From NCBI GenBank assembly GCA_003561595.1, contig PWWF01000170.1, positions 1-5,721 on the forward strand: a stretch of 5,721 bases of DNA. The letters run 5' to 3'. A model generated the notes under the pieces. It did not search any database and was not told the origin of the DNA. It saw nothing but the letters and a program-made list of their open reading frames with translations. Numbering within the stretch: position 1 is the stretch's first letter; each line of letters starts with the position of its first letter. Positions 1-5,721 of this stretch are shown piece by piece. A program made the translations under genes and the position numbers. This stretch comes from Paracoccaceae bacterium (GTDB taxonomy: Bacteria > Pseudomonadota > Alphaproteobacteria > Rhodobacterales > Rhodobacteraceae).

Positions 1-254
1 CCCGCCGATGAGCGGTTGGTCAAGGACGGCAGTGTTTTGCAATTCCGGCAGATATCTCTGTCAACGCACACAGGAATCCCTGTCACGCCACACACACTTA
101 TCCCCAGATTTCTGACGCCAGGGCAAGATTCTCCTTTACAGCCGCATTGTTTGCCCACACCATATCTTGTAAGCGCACATCAAGAGGCGCGGATTTGTAG
201 CGGTCTCACTCTGCGTCTGGGGGGTCCCGACGCAGGCAACACAAAGAGGCGGGT
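1..254. other. Non-coding upstream region of the YbjN-domain gene
   Basis: I see no convincing gene in this stretch. A rightward frame is open across it, but its translation is rich in His, Pro, Thr and Cys, resembles no family I know, and runs into the real YbjN gene in another frame. The base composition is lower in G+C than the coding part of the window, as expected of an intergenic region. It presumably holds the promoter of the rightward gene set, but I could not pick a -35/-10 pair with good spacing. Visible items are a perfect 8-base palindrome AGATATCT (50-57), an imperfect direct repeat (58-72 and 80-94), a short inverted repeat ACAGG-AATC-CCTGT (70-83), and an A/G-rich ribosome binding site just before 255. 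The edge (1-42) might contain the first codons of a leftward gene, but this is weak. Confidence 0.6.
58..94. repeat. Imperfect direct repeat, possible regulator-binding sites
   Basis: Two copies of a pattern CTGTCA-N3-CACACA lie at 58-72 and 80-94. They match at 12 of 15 positions, and their starts are 22 bases apart, about two helical turns. A shorter related string, CTGACGCCA, occurs at 112-120. Direct repeats on one face of the helix upstream of a gene are a common form of operator, but no regulator is known here. The pattern is simple (CA-rich), so chance or slippage is a fair alternative. Confidence 0.3.
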
Positions 255-758
255 ATGTCAGCAGTCGACTTCTATCTCTCAGATGACAGCCTTCATCCGA
301 TCGACATGGTGGAGACGCTCGCAGAGCATCACGCCTGGGATTTCGACCGCATGAACGAAGACCAGATCGCCATGGCGGTCGAAGGGCAATGGCGCTGCTA
401 TTCGGTCACGCTGGCGCTGGCCCCGGGCGAGAATGTGCTGCGGCTTGTCTGCACATTCGAAATGGACCCGCCCGAGGATGCGATGCCCGCGCTGTATGAA
501 ACCATCAGCCGCGCCAATGACATGGTCTGGTCGGGCGCCTTCAGCTACTGGGACAGCCAGCGCCTGATGGTCTGGCGCTACGGGCTGCTGCTGGCAGAGG
601 ATCAGCCCGCCGGGATCGACCAGATCGAGCGGATGATCCGCGCGGCCATCATGGCCGCCGAGCGGTTCTATCCGGCATTTCAGCTTGTCGCCTGGGCCGA
701 ACACACCCCTGCTGCCGCGCTCGACATGGCGCTGTGCGAGGCGGTTGGCCGCGCATAG
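255..758 (+). CDS. YbjN domain-containing protein (alphaproteobacterial type)
   Basis: This is a 167-residue soluble protein with no signal peptide or membrane segment. I recognise it as the YbjN-domain family commonly found in Rhodobacterales and other alphaproteobacteria. The cues are an N-terminal block with LHPIDMVE (13-20) and WDFDR (28-32), the AMAVEGQW strand (39-46), CTFEMDPPED (66-75), RANDMVWSGAF (86-96) and a C-terminal helix with ERFYPAF (136-142). The fold resembles the type III secretion chaperone fold. Its biochemical role is unknown; E. coli YbjN has been linked to motility and stress phenotypes, which may not carry over. The ATG at 255 is preceded by AGAGG at 245-249, a 5-base gap, and the N-terminal motif begins shortly after it. 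The gene sits 81 bases upstream of proC in the same direction and may be co-transcribed with it. Family is confident, function is not. Confidence 0.9.
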   Translation: MSAVDFYLSDDSLHPIDMVETLAEHHAWDFDRMNEDQIAMAVEGQWRCYSVTLALAPGENVLRLVCTFEMDPPEDAMPALYETISRANDMVWSGAFSYWDSQRLMVWRYGLLLAEDQPAGIDQIERMIRAAIMAAERFYPAFQLVAWAEHTPAAALDMALCEAVGRA

Positions 759-826
759 CCCCGCCTGCCCCCCTGCCGCACCCTTGACCCCGTGACGCTG
801 TAACGCGACAAGGGGGAAAAACACGC

Positions 827-832
827 AAGGGG
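827..832 (+). promoter_or_regulatory. Ribosome binding site of proC
   Basis: The string AAGGGG lies 7 bases before the ATG at 840. It is the clearest Shine-Dalgarno sequence in the window and settles the proC start. Confidence 0.75.
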
Positions 833-839
833 AACAGGC

Positions 840-1652
840 ATGTCACTCGACCGGATCGCTGAACGCGGCATGGTGCTTTTGGGCTGCGGCAAGATGGGGT
901 CTGCGCTCTTGGCAGGATGGCTGGCACGCGGGGTCGCGCCGGGGTCCGTGCATGTGATCGAGCCTTCACCGTCCGACTGGCTGCTGGCGCAGGGCGTGCA
1001 TGTCAATCAGGGCCTACCGCCATCGCCTGCCGTCGCCCTTCTGGCCGTCAAGCCGCAGATGATGGGCGATGCGCTGCCAGCGATGACCGGCTTTGCAGGC
1101 GGCGACACGCTGTTCATCTCGATCGCCGCCGGGACATCGCTGGCAAATTTCGAATCCGCGTTCGGCCAAACCAGCCCCATCATCCGCGCCATGCCCAACA
1201 CGCCCGCCGCTGTCGGGCGCGGGGTTTCGGCCCTGATCGGCAATGCCCGCACGAGCGAGGGCGATATGGCACTGGCCGAGGCGCTGATGGCCGCGGTCGG
1301 CGCGACCGTGCGGCTGGAGGACGAGGGGCAGATGGACGCCGTTACCGCGCTGTCAGGCTCTGGCCCCGCCTATGTGTTTCACATGATCGAGGCGATGGCG
1401 CAGGCCGCCGAGGCAGAGGGGCTGAGCCCCGCGCTGGCCATGCAACTGGCGCGCGCCACTGTCACCGGCGCGGGTGAGCTGGCCCATCAGTCGGATGCGG
1501 ATGCCGCGAGCCTGCGCAAGAATGTCACCAGCCCCGGCGGCACCACGGCCGCCGCGCTGCAGGAACTGATGGATGCCGATACCGGCCTGCCCCCGCTGAT
1601 GCGCCGCACGCTTGCCGCAGCCGCCCGCCGATCGCGCGAGCTGGCGCAATGA
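840..1652 (+). CDS. proC: Pyrroline-5-carboxylate reductase
   Basis: This cytoplasmic enzyme reduces 1-pyrroline-5-carboxylate to L-proline with NAD(P)H, the final step of proline synthesis. At 270 residues it has the usual length of the family. The Rossmann dinucleotide-binding motif GCGKMGSA is at 15-22, AVKPQ at 69-73, and the conserved RAMPNTPAAVGRG at 116-128. The C-terminal helical dimerisation domain carries SGSGPAYVF (172-180) and the family signature NVTSPGGTT (228-236), which line the substrate site. The start at 840 has a good ribosome binding site. The end overlaps the csaA start by 4 bases (ATGA), so the two are probably translationally coupled. Proline is also a compatible solute, so the enzyme may serve osmotic balance as well as protein synthesis; that part is inference. 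Nothing appears truncated. Confidence 0.97.
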   Translation: MSLDRIAERGMVLLGCGKMGSALLAGWLARGVAPGSVHVIEPSPSDWLLAQGVHVNQGLPPSPAVALLAVKPQMMGDALPAMTGFAGGDTLFISIAAGTSLANFESAFGQTSPIIRAMPNTPAAVGRGVSALIGNARTSEGDMALAEALMAAVGATVRLEDEGQMDAVTALSGSGPAYVFHMIEAMAQAAEAEGLSPALAMQLARATVTGAGELAHQSDADAASLRKNVTSPGGTTAAALQELMDADTGLPPLMRRTLAAAARRSRELAQ

Positions 1653-1987
1653 GCACCCTCGCCTTTGACGATTTCCTGAAGGTTGATATCCGCGCAGGCC
1701 GTGTTTTGCGCACGGCCCCTTTCCCCGAGGCGCGCAAACCCGCGATCAAGCTCTGGATCGATTTCGGCCCCGAGATCGGCGAAAAGAAATCCTCGGCCCA
1801 GATCACTGACCTTTATGACGCCGAGGAACTGGTCGGGCGTCAGGTCATGGCCGTCGTGAATTTCGCGCCGCGCCAGATCGGTCCTTTCCTGTCCGAAGTG
1901 CTTGTGCTGGGTGTCTCTGACGCGCAGGGCCGGATCACGCTTCTGGCCCCCGATCACGACGTGCCCCCTGGCGCGCGCATGCATTAA
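1649..1987 (+). CDS. csaA: CsaA-type tRNA-binding protein / chaperone
   Basis: This 112-residue single-domain OB-fold protein is very close in length and sequence pattern to Bacillus CsaA and to the C-terminal tRNA-binding domain of methionyl-tRNA synthetase (MetG). Diagnostic stretches are FLKVDIRAGRV (9-19), FPEARKPAIKL (25-35), the acidic/glycine turn DFGPEIG (38-44), SSAQIT (48-53) and VVNFAPRQIGPFLSEVLVLG (69-88). Family members bind tRNA as dimers. Bacillus CsaA has also been described as an export-related chaperone that interacts with SecA and preproteins. Which role applies here cannot be read from the sequence. It starts within the proC stop region (ATGA overlap) with only a weak CGAG upstream, so it probably relies on ribosomes finishing proC. 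No MetG catalytic domain is attached, so this is a free-standing protein rather than a fragment. Confidence 0.92.
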   Translation: MSTLAFDDFLKVDIRAGRVLRTAPFPEARKPAIKLWIDFGPEIGEKKSSAQITDLYDAEELVGRQVMAVVNFAPRQIGPFLSEVLVLGVSDAQGRITLLAPDHDVPPGARMH

Positions 1988-1998
1988 GGCCCTGCCCC

Positions 1999-2952
1999 AT
2001 GCCCGAAATGTATCTGACCCGCCCCCTGCCCGACCGCGTCCTGCACAAGGCCGAGGCGCATTTCAATGTCACCAGACGTGATCTGACCAGCCCGCTGAAA
2101 AAGGGCGAGATGCGCGCGGCGCTGGTGCTGTATGACGTGGTCATTCCCACGCTTGGCGATGTGTTCAATGCCGAGGTGTTCGAGGGCATGGAGGGCGCGC
2201 GTTGCCGGTTGCTGGCAAATTTCGGCGTGGGCTACAACCATATCGATGTCGAGGCCGCGCGCGCCGTGGGCATTGCCGTCACCAACACCCCCGGCGCCGT
2301 GACCGAGGCCACGGCCGATATCGCGCTGATGCTGATGTTGATGAGCGCGCGGCGCGCGGGCGAGGGCGAGCGGCTGGTGCGCGCGGGCAAATGGACCGGC
2401 TGGCACCCGACGCAGATGCTGGGTCTGCATCTGGGGGGCAAGACCTGCGGGATCATCGGCATGGGCCGGATCGGTCAGGCGATTGCACGGCGCGCGCATT
2501 ACGGGCTGGGGATGGAGGTGATCTATCACAACCGCTCGGCCCGCCCCATCGACACGCCCTCGCGTCAGGTTGGCGCGCTGGACGAATTGTTGCAATCCGC
2601 CGATATGGTGGTGATGGCCGTGCCCGGCGGGGCCGAGACGCGCCACATGATCGGTGCGAAAGAACTGGGGCTGATGCGGCCGCATGCGCATCTGGTCAAT
2701 ATCGCGCGCGGCGATGTGGTGGAAGAGGCCGCGCTGATCGCGGCACTGGACGCAGGGCGCATCGCGGGCGCCGGGCTGGATGTCTATGAGAATGAGCCTG
2801 CTGTGCCCAGCGCCCTGCGCGACCGCGACAATGTCACCCTGCTGCCGCATCTGGGCACGGCAGCGCTTGATGTGCGCGAAGAGATGGGGCTGATGGCCGT
2901 GGAGAATGCCATTGCCCATCTGGACGGACGCACGCCGCCGAACCTGCTCTGA
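1999..2952 (+). CDS. D-2-hydroxyacid dehydrogenase (glyoxylate/hydroxypyruvate reductase, D-glycerate dehydrogenase type)
   Basis: This 317-residue cytoplasmic oxidoreductase interconverts 2-keto acids and D-2-hydroxy acids, most likely glyoxylate/glycolate and hydroxypyruvate/D-glycerate. The substrate loop NFGVGYNHID is at 74-83. The nucleotide-binding Rossmann domain has GMGRIGQAIARRA at 154-166, and the catalytic triad is Arg237 (NIARGD), Glu266 (DVYENEP) and His284 (LPHLGTA). After the second Rossmann strand comes HNRSAR (177-182). Basic and hydroxyl residues in place of an acidic residue there usually mean NADPH preference, so a role in reducing glyoxylate or hydroxypyruvate is favoured; this is inference. 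TAAGG at 1985-1989, overlapping the csaA stop, may serve as ribosome binding site 9 bases before the ATG. A second ATG at 2008 is a possible start. The csaA gap is only 11 bases, which suggests co-transcription. The exact substrate is not determinable; formate or phosphoglycerate dehydrogenase is less likely given length and motifs. Confidence 0.92.
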   Translation: MPEMYLTRPLPDRVLHKAEAHFNVTRRDLTSPLKKGEMRAALVLYDVVIPTLGDVFNAEVFEGMEGARCRLLANFGVGYNHIDVEAARAVGIAVTNTPGAVTEATADIALMLMLMSARRAGEGERLVRAGKWTGWHPTQMLGLHLGGKTCGIIGMGRIGQAIARRAHYGLGMEVIYHNRSARPIDTPSRQVGALDELLQSADMVVMAVPGGAETRHMIGAKELGLMRPHAHLVNIARGDVVEEAALIAALDAGRIAGAGLDVYENEPAVPSALRDRDNVTLLPHLGTAALDVREEMGLMAVENAIAHLDGRTPPNLL

Positions 2953-2989
2953 AGGCGCGCGTCGACGCGCTCTCACATGCCGCGCCTCA
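2950..2989. terminator. Inverted repeats in the convergent gap, possible bidirectional terminator
   Basis: The 34-base gap between the hydroxyacid dehydrogenase and betA holds two nested GC-rich inverted repeats. A perfect 14-base palindrome GCGCGTCGACGCGC lies at 2957-2970. A longer-range pair is AGGCGCG (2953-2959) with CGCGCCT (2981-2987), whose arms touch the stop codons of both genes. The two pairings share bases at 2957-2959, so they would compete. There is no T-tract on either strand, so it is not a canonical intrinsic terminator. Position between convergent genes is the main support. Confidence 0.3.
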
Positions 2990-4630
2990 GCGCTGCGCTT
3001 CTGCCCAGTCAGGCGCGATCACCGGTTCCAGATTGGCCGCAGGCAGGCTGCGACCCAGAACATGATCCGCGATCTTCTCGCCCGCCATGATCGAAGGGGC
3101 GTTCAGATTGCCATTGGTGATGCGCGGAAAGATCGAGCTGTCTGCCACGCGCAGGCCCTGCACCCCGATCACGCGGCCCTGCGGGTCCACCACTGCCATC
3201 GGATCATCCGCCCGCCCCATCCGCGCGGTGCCACAAGGGTGATAGGCGCTTTCGACATGCGCGCGGATAAAGCCGTCCAGCGCGTCGTCACTCTCGCAAC
3301 CCGGCCCGGGCTGGATTTCATGGTCGAGATAGGGCTCAAAGGCCGCCTGCCCCATGATCTCGCGCGTCAGCCGGATGCAGATCCGGAACTCAGCCCAGTC
3401 ATCGGGGTGGCTCATGTAGTTGAAACAGATGCGCGGCGCATCTTCCGGGCGGTCGGATCGCAGCCGCACCCAGCCCCGGCTTTTCGACCGCATCGGCCCG
3501 ACATGCGTCTGGAAGCCGTGGCCCTCGGCCACGGCCTGACCGTCATAGCGCACCGCAATGGGCAGGAAATGATACTGGATATCCGGATAATCGATCCCCG
3601 CACGCGAGCGGATGAAGGCACAGGCCTCGAACTGGTTCGAGGCACCGGGCCCGCGCCGCGCGAACAGCCATTGCGCCCCCACCCAGGCCTTGCCCGGCAG
3701 GTTCCAGTATTTATAAAGCGTGACAGGCTGGCGCGCGGCATATTGCAGATACAGTTCCAGATGGTCCTGCAGGTTCTGCCCCACGCCGGGGCGGTCGGCG
3801 CGCAAGGCAATCCCGTGTTCGGCCAGATGCGCCCCCGACCCGATGCCCGACAGCATCAGCAGTTTCGGGGTGTTGATGCTCGATGCCGCCAGAATCACTT
3901 CGGCCCGCGCGCGCAGCGCGCGCCCCCCCAGCAGCTCGACCCCTGTTGCGCGGTTCTCGGCATCAAAGCGCACGCGCGCCACCTCGCCGCGCACAACCCG
4001 CACGCGGCCTGTCGCCTGCGCGGGGCGCAGATAGGCGCGCGCGGCGGACCAGCGCTGGCCGCGCCAGATCGTGGCCTCCATCACGCCAAAGCCTTCCTGC
4101 GCGGCCCCGTTGTAATCCTCCGTCACCGGATAACCCGCCTGCGCCCCCGCCGCGACAAAGGCACGAAACAGCGGGTTGTCCTGCGCCCCGCGCGTCACAT
4201 GCAGCGGACCATCCGTGCCGCGCCACTCTGACGTCGCAGGGCCATGCCAGTTCTCCATGCGCTGGAAATAGGGCAGCACATCCGCGAAACGCCAGCCATC
4301 CGCGCCCTGATCGGCCCAATGGTCATAATCGCGCGCATGGCCGCGCACATAGACCATCCCATTGATGCTCGAGGATCCCCCGATCACCCGCCCGCGCGGG
4401 CAGGCCAATACCCGCCCGCCCAGATGCGGCTCGGGTTCGGTGGAAAACCCCCAGTCATAGCGGCGCATGTTCATCGGATAGGACAGCGCGCCCGGCATCT
4501 GGATGAAAGGGCCGGCATCAGTGCCCCCGGCCTCGACCACGATCACGCTATGCCCGGCCTCGGCCAGACGGTAGGCAACCGCGCAACCGCCCGATCCGGC
4601 ACCGACGACGATGTAATCCGCAACGCTCAT
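2987..4630 (-). CDS. betA: Choline dehydrogenase (GMC oxidoreductase)
   Basis: This 547-residue FAD enzyme oxidises choline to betaine aldehyde, the first step of glycine betaine synthesis. In this family it is membrane-associated and feeds electrons to the respiratory chain; no membrane segment or signal peptide is visible here. The FAD-binding motif VVGAGSGG is at 8-15 with the ribose-binding Glu33. GMC signature 1 is around [15 protein letters not shown] (78-92) and signature 2 is [15 protein letters not shown] (250-264). [12 protein letters not shown] is at 281-292, and the active-site pair is His464 (SAYHPCGT) and Asn510 (NGNLNAP), matching the His/Asn pair of choline oxidase and other GMC enzymes. 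Overall pattern and length follow E. coli BetA more than generic GMC alcohol dehydrogenases. The ATG at 4630 is the only in-frame ATG between the upstream stop and the FAD motif, yet it lacks a clear Shine-Dalgarno sequence. It lies 78 bases downstream of betB on the same strand, as expected of a bet operon. Confidence 0.95.
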   Translation of the reverse strand: MSVADYIVVGAGSGGCAVAYRLAEAGHSVIVVEAGGTDAGPFIQMPGALSYPMNMRRYDWGFSTEPEPHLGGRVLACPRGRVIGGSSSINGMVYVRGHARDYDHWADQGADGWRFADVLPYFQRMENWHGPATSEWRGTDGPLHVTRGAQDNPLFRAFVAAGAQAGYPVTEDYNGAAQEGFGVMEATIWRGQRWSAARAYLRPAQATGRVRVVRGEVARVRFDAENRATGVELLGGRALRARAEVILAASSINTPKLLMLSGIGSGAHLAEHGIALRADRPGVGQNLQDHLELYLQYAARQPVTLYKYWNLPGKAWVGAQWLFARRGPGASNQFEACAFIRSRAGIDYPDIQYHFLPIAVRYDGQAVAEGHGFQTHVGPMRSKSRGWVRLRSDRPEDAPRICFNYMSHPDDWAEFRICIRLTREIMGQAAFEPYLDHEIQPGPGCESDDALDGFIRAHVESAYHPCGTARMGRADDPMAVVDPQGRVIGVQGLRVADSSIFPRITNGNLNAPSIMAGEKIADHVLGRSLPAANLEPVIAPDWAEAQR

Positions 4631-4640
4631 GGCCGGGCCG

Positions 4641-4672
4641 AAAAAGGATCTTCGTGCCCCGCAAGGGGCGCG
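4641..4672 (-). promoter_or_regulatory. Hairpin and T-tract in the betB-betA spacer
   Basis: GCCCC (4656-4660) and GGGGC (4665-4669) form a perfect 5-bp stem around a 4-base loop. Read leftward, toward betA, the loop is TTGC and the stem is followed after 10 bases by a run of five T (4645-4641). On the plus strand the loop is GCAA (a GNRA type) and the stem extends to 8 bp with one G-U pair (4653-4672). The T-run is too far from the stem for a standard intrinsic terminator. Possible roles are partial attenuation, 3'-end protection of betB mRNA after processing, or control of betA translation; none is shown by sequence alone. Confidence 0.3.
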
Positions 4673-4708
4673 GCATTAAGGTCAGACCAATGGCCCGCCG
4701 GGCGGCAC

Positions 4709-5721
4709 TCAATACGGCGCATCGACATCCCCCATCCCCAGATAGACCGACTTGATGCGCGTGTAATGCTCCAGGGCCGCATGCCCGTTCTCGCGGCCCA
4801 CCCCGCTGGCCTTGACCCCGCCAAAGGGCATTTCGACCGGCGTCAGGTTATAGGCGTTTATCCAGCAGGTCCCGGCCTGCAACTGCGCCACCACACGATG
4901 CGCCCGCGCGATATCGCGGGTGAACACACCCGCCGACAGCCCGAATTCGGTCGCATTGGCGCGCGCGATCACCTCTTCCTCGCCGTCGAAATCCAGCACG
5001 GTCATGACAGGCCCGAAAATCTCTTCGCGCGCGATCACCATATCGTCGGTGACATCGGCAAAGACCGTGGGCGCGACATAAGCGCCGCTCTCGCCCACCC
5101 GCGCGCCGCCGCAGACCAGCCGCGCGCCCTCGTCTTTTCCTTGGGCGATATAGCCCAGCACACGCTCCATCTGCGCATGGCTGACCAGGGGGCCCATCTG
5201 CGTCGCCTCATCCAGCGGGTCGCCCAGGGTGATCGTCGCGGCCCGCGCGGCCAGCCGTTCCAGAAACGCGTCGCACAACCCGCGCTGGACAAAGACCCGC
5301 GTGCCGTTCGAACAGATCTGACCGCTGGAATAGAAATTCCCCAGCATTGCCGCGCCCACGGCATTGTCCAGGTCAGCGTCGTCAAAGACGATCAGCGGCG
5401 ATTTGCCCCCCAGTTCCATCGTCGCCGCCTTGATGCCTTCGGCGGCCTGCGCATAGACCTTGCGGCCCGTGGGCACCGAGCCCGTAAGCGACACTTTGGC
5501 CACGCGCGGATCGCCGACCAGCGCAGAGCCCACCGCGCCCGCGCCCTGCACCACATTGAACAGCCCCGCGGGCAGGCCCGCCTCGGTCAGGATCTCGCCC
5601 AGCGCCAGCGCGCTCAGCGGCGTCAGCTCAGAGGGTTTGAACACGACCGCATTGCCGAAGGCCAGCGCGGGCGCGGCTTTCCAGCAGGCGATCTGCATGG
5701 GGTAGTTCCACGCCCCGATGC
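4709..5721 (-). CDS. betB: Betaine aldehyde dehydrogenase (partial; N-terminus beyond the window)
   Basis: This is the C-terminal 336 complete residues of an NAD(P)+-dependent aldehyde dehydrogenase that oxidises betaine aldehyde to glycine betaine. The reading frame stays open to the window edge: codons before the first visible Met (5698-5696) give IGAWNYP, the conserved nucleotide-site motif, so that Met is internal and not the start. By comparison with E. coli BetB (490 residues) about 150 N-terminal residues are missing. Seen in order are [10 protein letters not shown], the LTGS turn, MELGGKSP with general-base Glu (codon 5416-5414), [13 protein letters not shown] with catalytic Cys (codon 5314-5312), EEIFGPV, and the BADH-like tail [26 protein letters not shown]. 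Glu and Cys are 34 residues apart, as in E. coli BetB (252 and 286). It precedes betA on the same strand, which supports choline oxidation over a generic aldehyde dehydrogenase. betI or betC may lie further upstream, outside the window. Confidence 0.95.
   Translation of the reverse strand, partial: IGAWNYPMQIACWKAAPALAFGNAVVFKPSELTPLSALALGEILTEAGLPAGLFNVVQGAGAVGSALVGDPRVAKVSLTGSVPTGRKVYAQAAEGIKAATMELGGKSPLIVFDDADLDNAVGAAMLGNFYSSGQICSNGTRVFVQRGLCDAFLERLAARAATITLGDPLDEATQMGPLVSHAQMERVLGYIAQGKDEGARLVCGGARVGESGAYVAPTVFADVTDDMVIAREEIFGPVMTVLDFDGEEEVIARANATEFGLSAGVFTRDIARAHRVVAQLQAGTCWINAYNLTPVEMPFGGVKASGVGRENGHAALEHYTRIKSVYLGMGDVDAPY

Noticed and set aside
1..42. Leftward frame open from a TTG at 42 to the window edge, reading LQNTAVLDQPLIGG, possibly the start of a divergent gene
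   Set aside because: Only 14 codons are visible, the start would be TTG with a GGAA directly against it, and the peptide matches no family I recognise.
98..106. TTATCCCCA, one mismatch from a DnaA box (TTATCCACA)
   Set aside because: It is a single imperfect copy with no AT-rich unwinding region, no box cluster and no origin-linked genes nearby.
781..814. Inverted repeat CCCTTG...CAAGGG between the YbjN gene and proC
   Set aside because: It has a 6-bp stem with a 22-base loop and is followed by an A-run rather than a T-run on the plus strand, so it is unlikely to be a terminator.
279..824. Leftward 181-codon open frame opposite the YbjN gene
   Set aside because: Its composition is typical of an antisense frame, there is no ribosome binding site or motif, and the plus-strand YbjN family match is clear.
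1984..2976. Leftward 330-codon open frame opposite the hydroxyacid dehydrogenase gene
   Set aside because: It is an antisense shadow rich in His, Gln and Arg without family motifs. The plus strand carries the full catalytic triad and Rossmann motif.
2906..4231. Rightward 441-codon open frame opposite betA
   Set aside because: It is the antisense shadow of betA in GC-rich DNA. The translation is full of Arg, His and Pro with no recognisable motif, while the minus strand encodes complete GMC signatures.
4693..4703. GCCCG-C-CGGGC inverted repeat just downstream of the betB stop
   Set aside because: The one-base spacer cannot form a hairpin loop without opening the stem, and there is no adjacent T-tract.

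Overview
The window is a GC-rich stretch of chromosome-like DNA. It carries six protein genes whose protein sequences and codon use (strong G/C preference at third positions) fit an alphaproteobacterium. The closest fit is the Rhodobacterales (Rhodobacter/Roseobacter-type); the genus cannot be fixed from the sequence. There is no sign of a mobile element, phage, CRISPR array, RNA gene, frameshift or foreign base composition.

Layout. Positions 1-254 are non-coding as far as can be seen, less GC-rich than the rest, and hold a short imperfect direct repeat at helical spacing. A tightly packed rightward set follows: a YbjN-domain protein (255-758), proC for the last step of proline synthesis (840-1652), a CsaA-type tRNA-binding/chaperone protein overlapping proC by 4 bases (1649-1987), and a D-2-hydroxyacid dehydrogenase of the glyoxylate/hydroxypyruvate reductase type (1999-2952). 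A 34-base convergent gap with a GC-rich inverted repeat separates these from two leftward genes. These are betA, choline dehydrogenase (4630-2987), and upstream of it betB, betaine aldehyde dehydrogenase, which runs off the right edge of the window (beyond 5721 to 4709).

How the genes work together. betB and betA are read in that order on the minus strand and encode the two-step oxidation of choline to the osmoprotectant glycine betaine. proC makes proline from pyrroline-5-carboxylate. The hydroxyacid dehydrogenase interconverts small 2-keto and D-2-hydroxy acids such as glyoxylate/glycolate or hydroxypyruvate/glycerate. The rightward set is probably one transcription unit because its gaps are 81, -4 and 11 bases, but its members do not form one obvious pathway.

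No previously undescribed system is evident. The points worth a second look are small: the repeat upstream of the YbjN gene, a GNRA-loop hairpin plus T-tract between betB and betA, the missing ribosome binding site of betA, and the unexplained pairing of YbjN and CsaA genes with proC.
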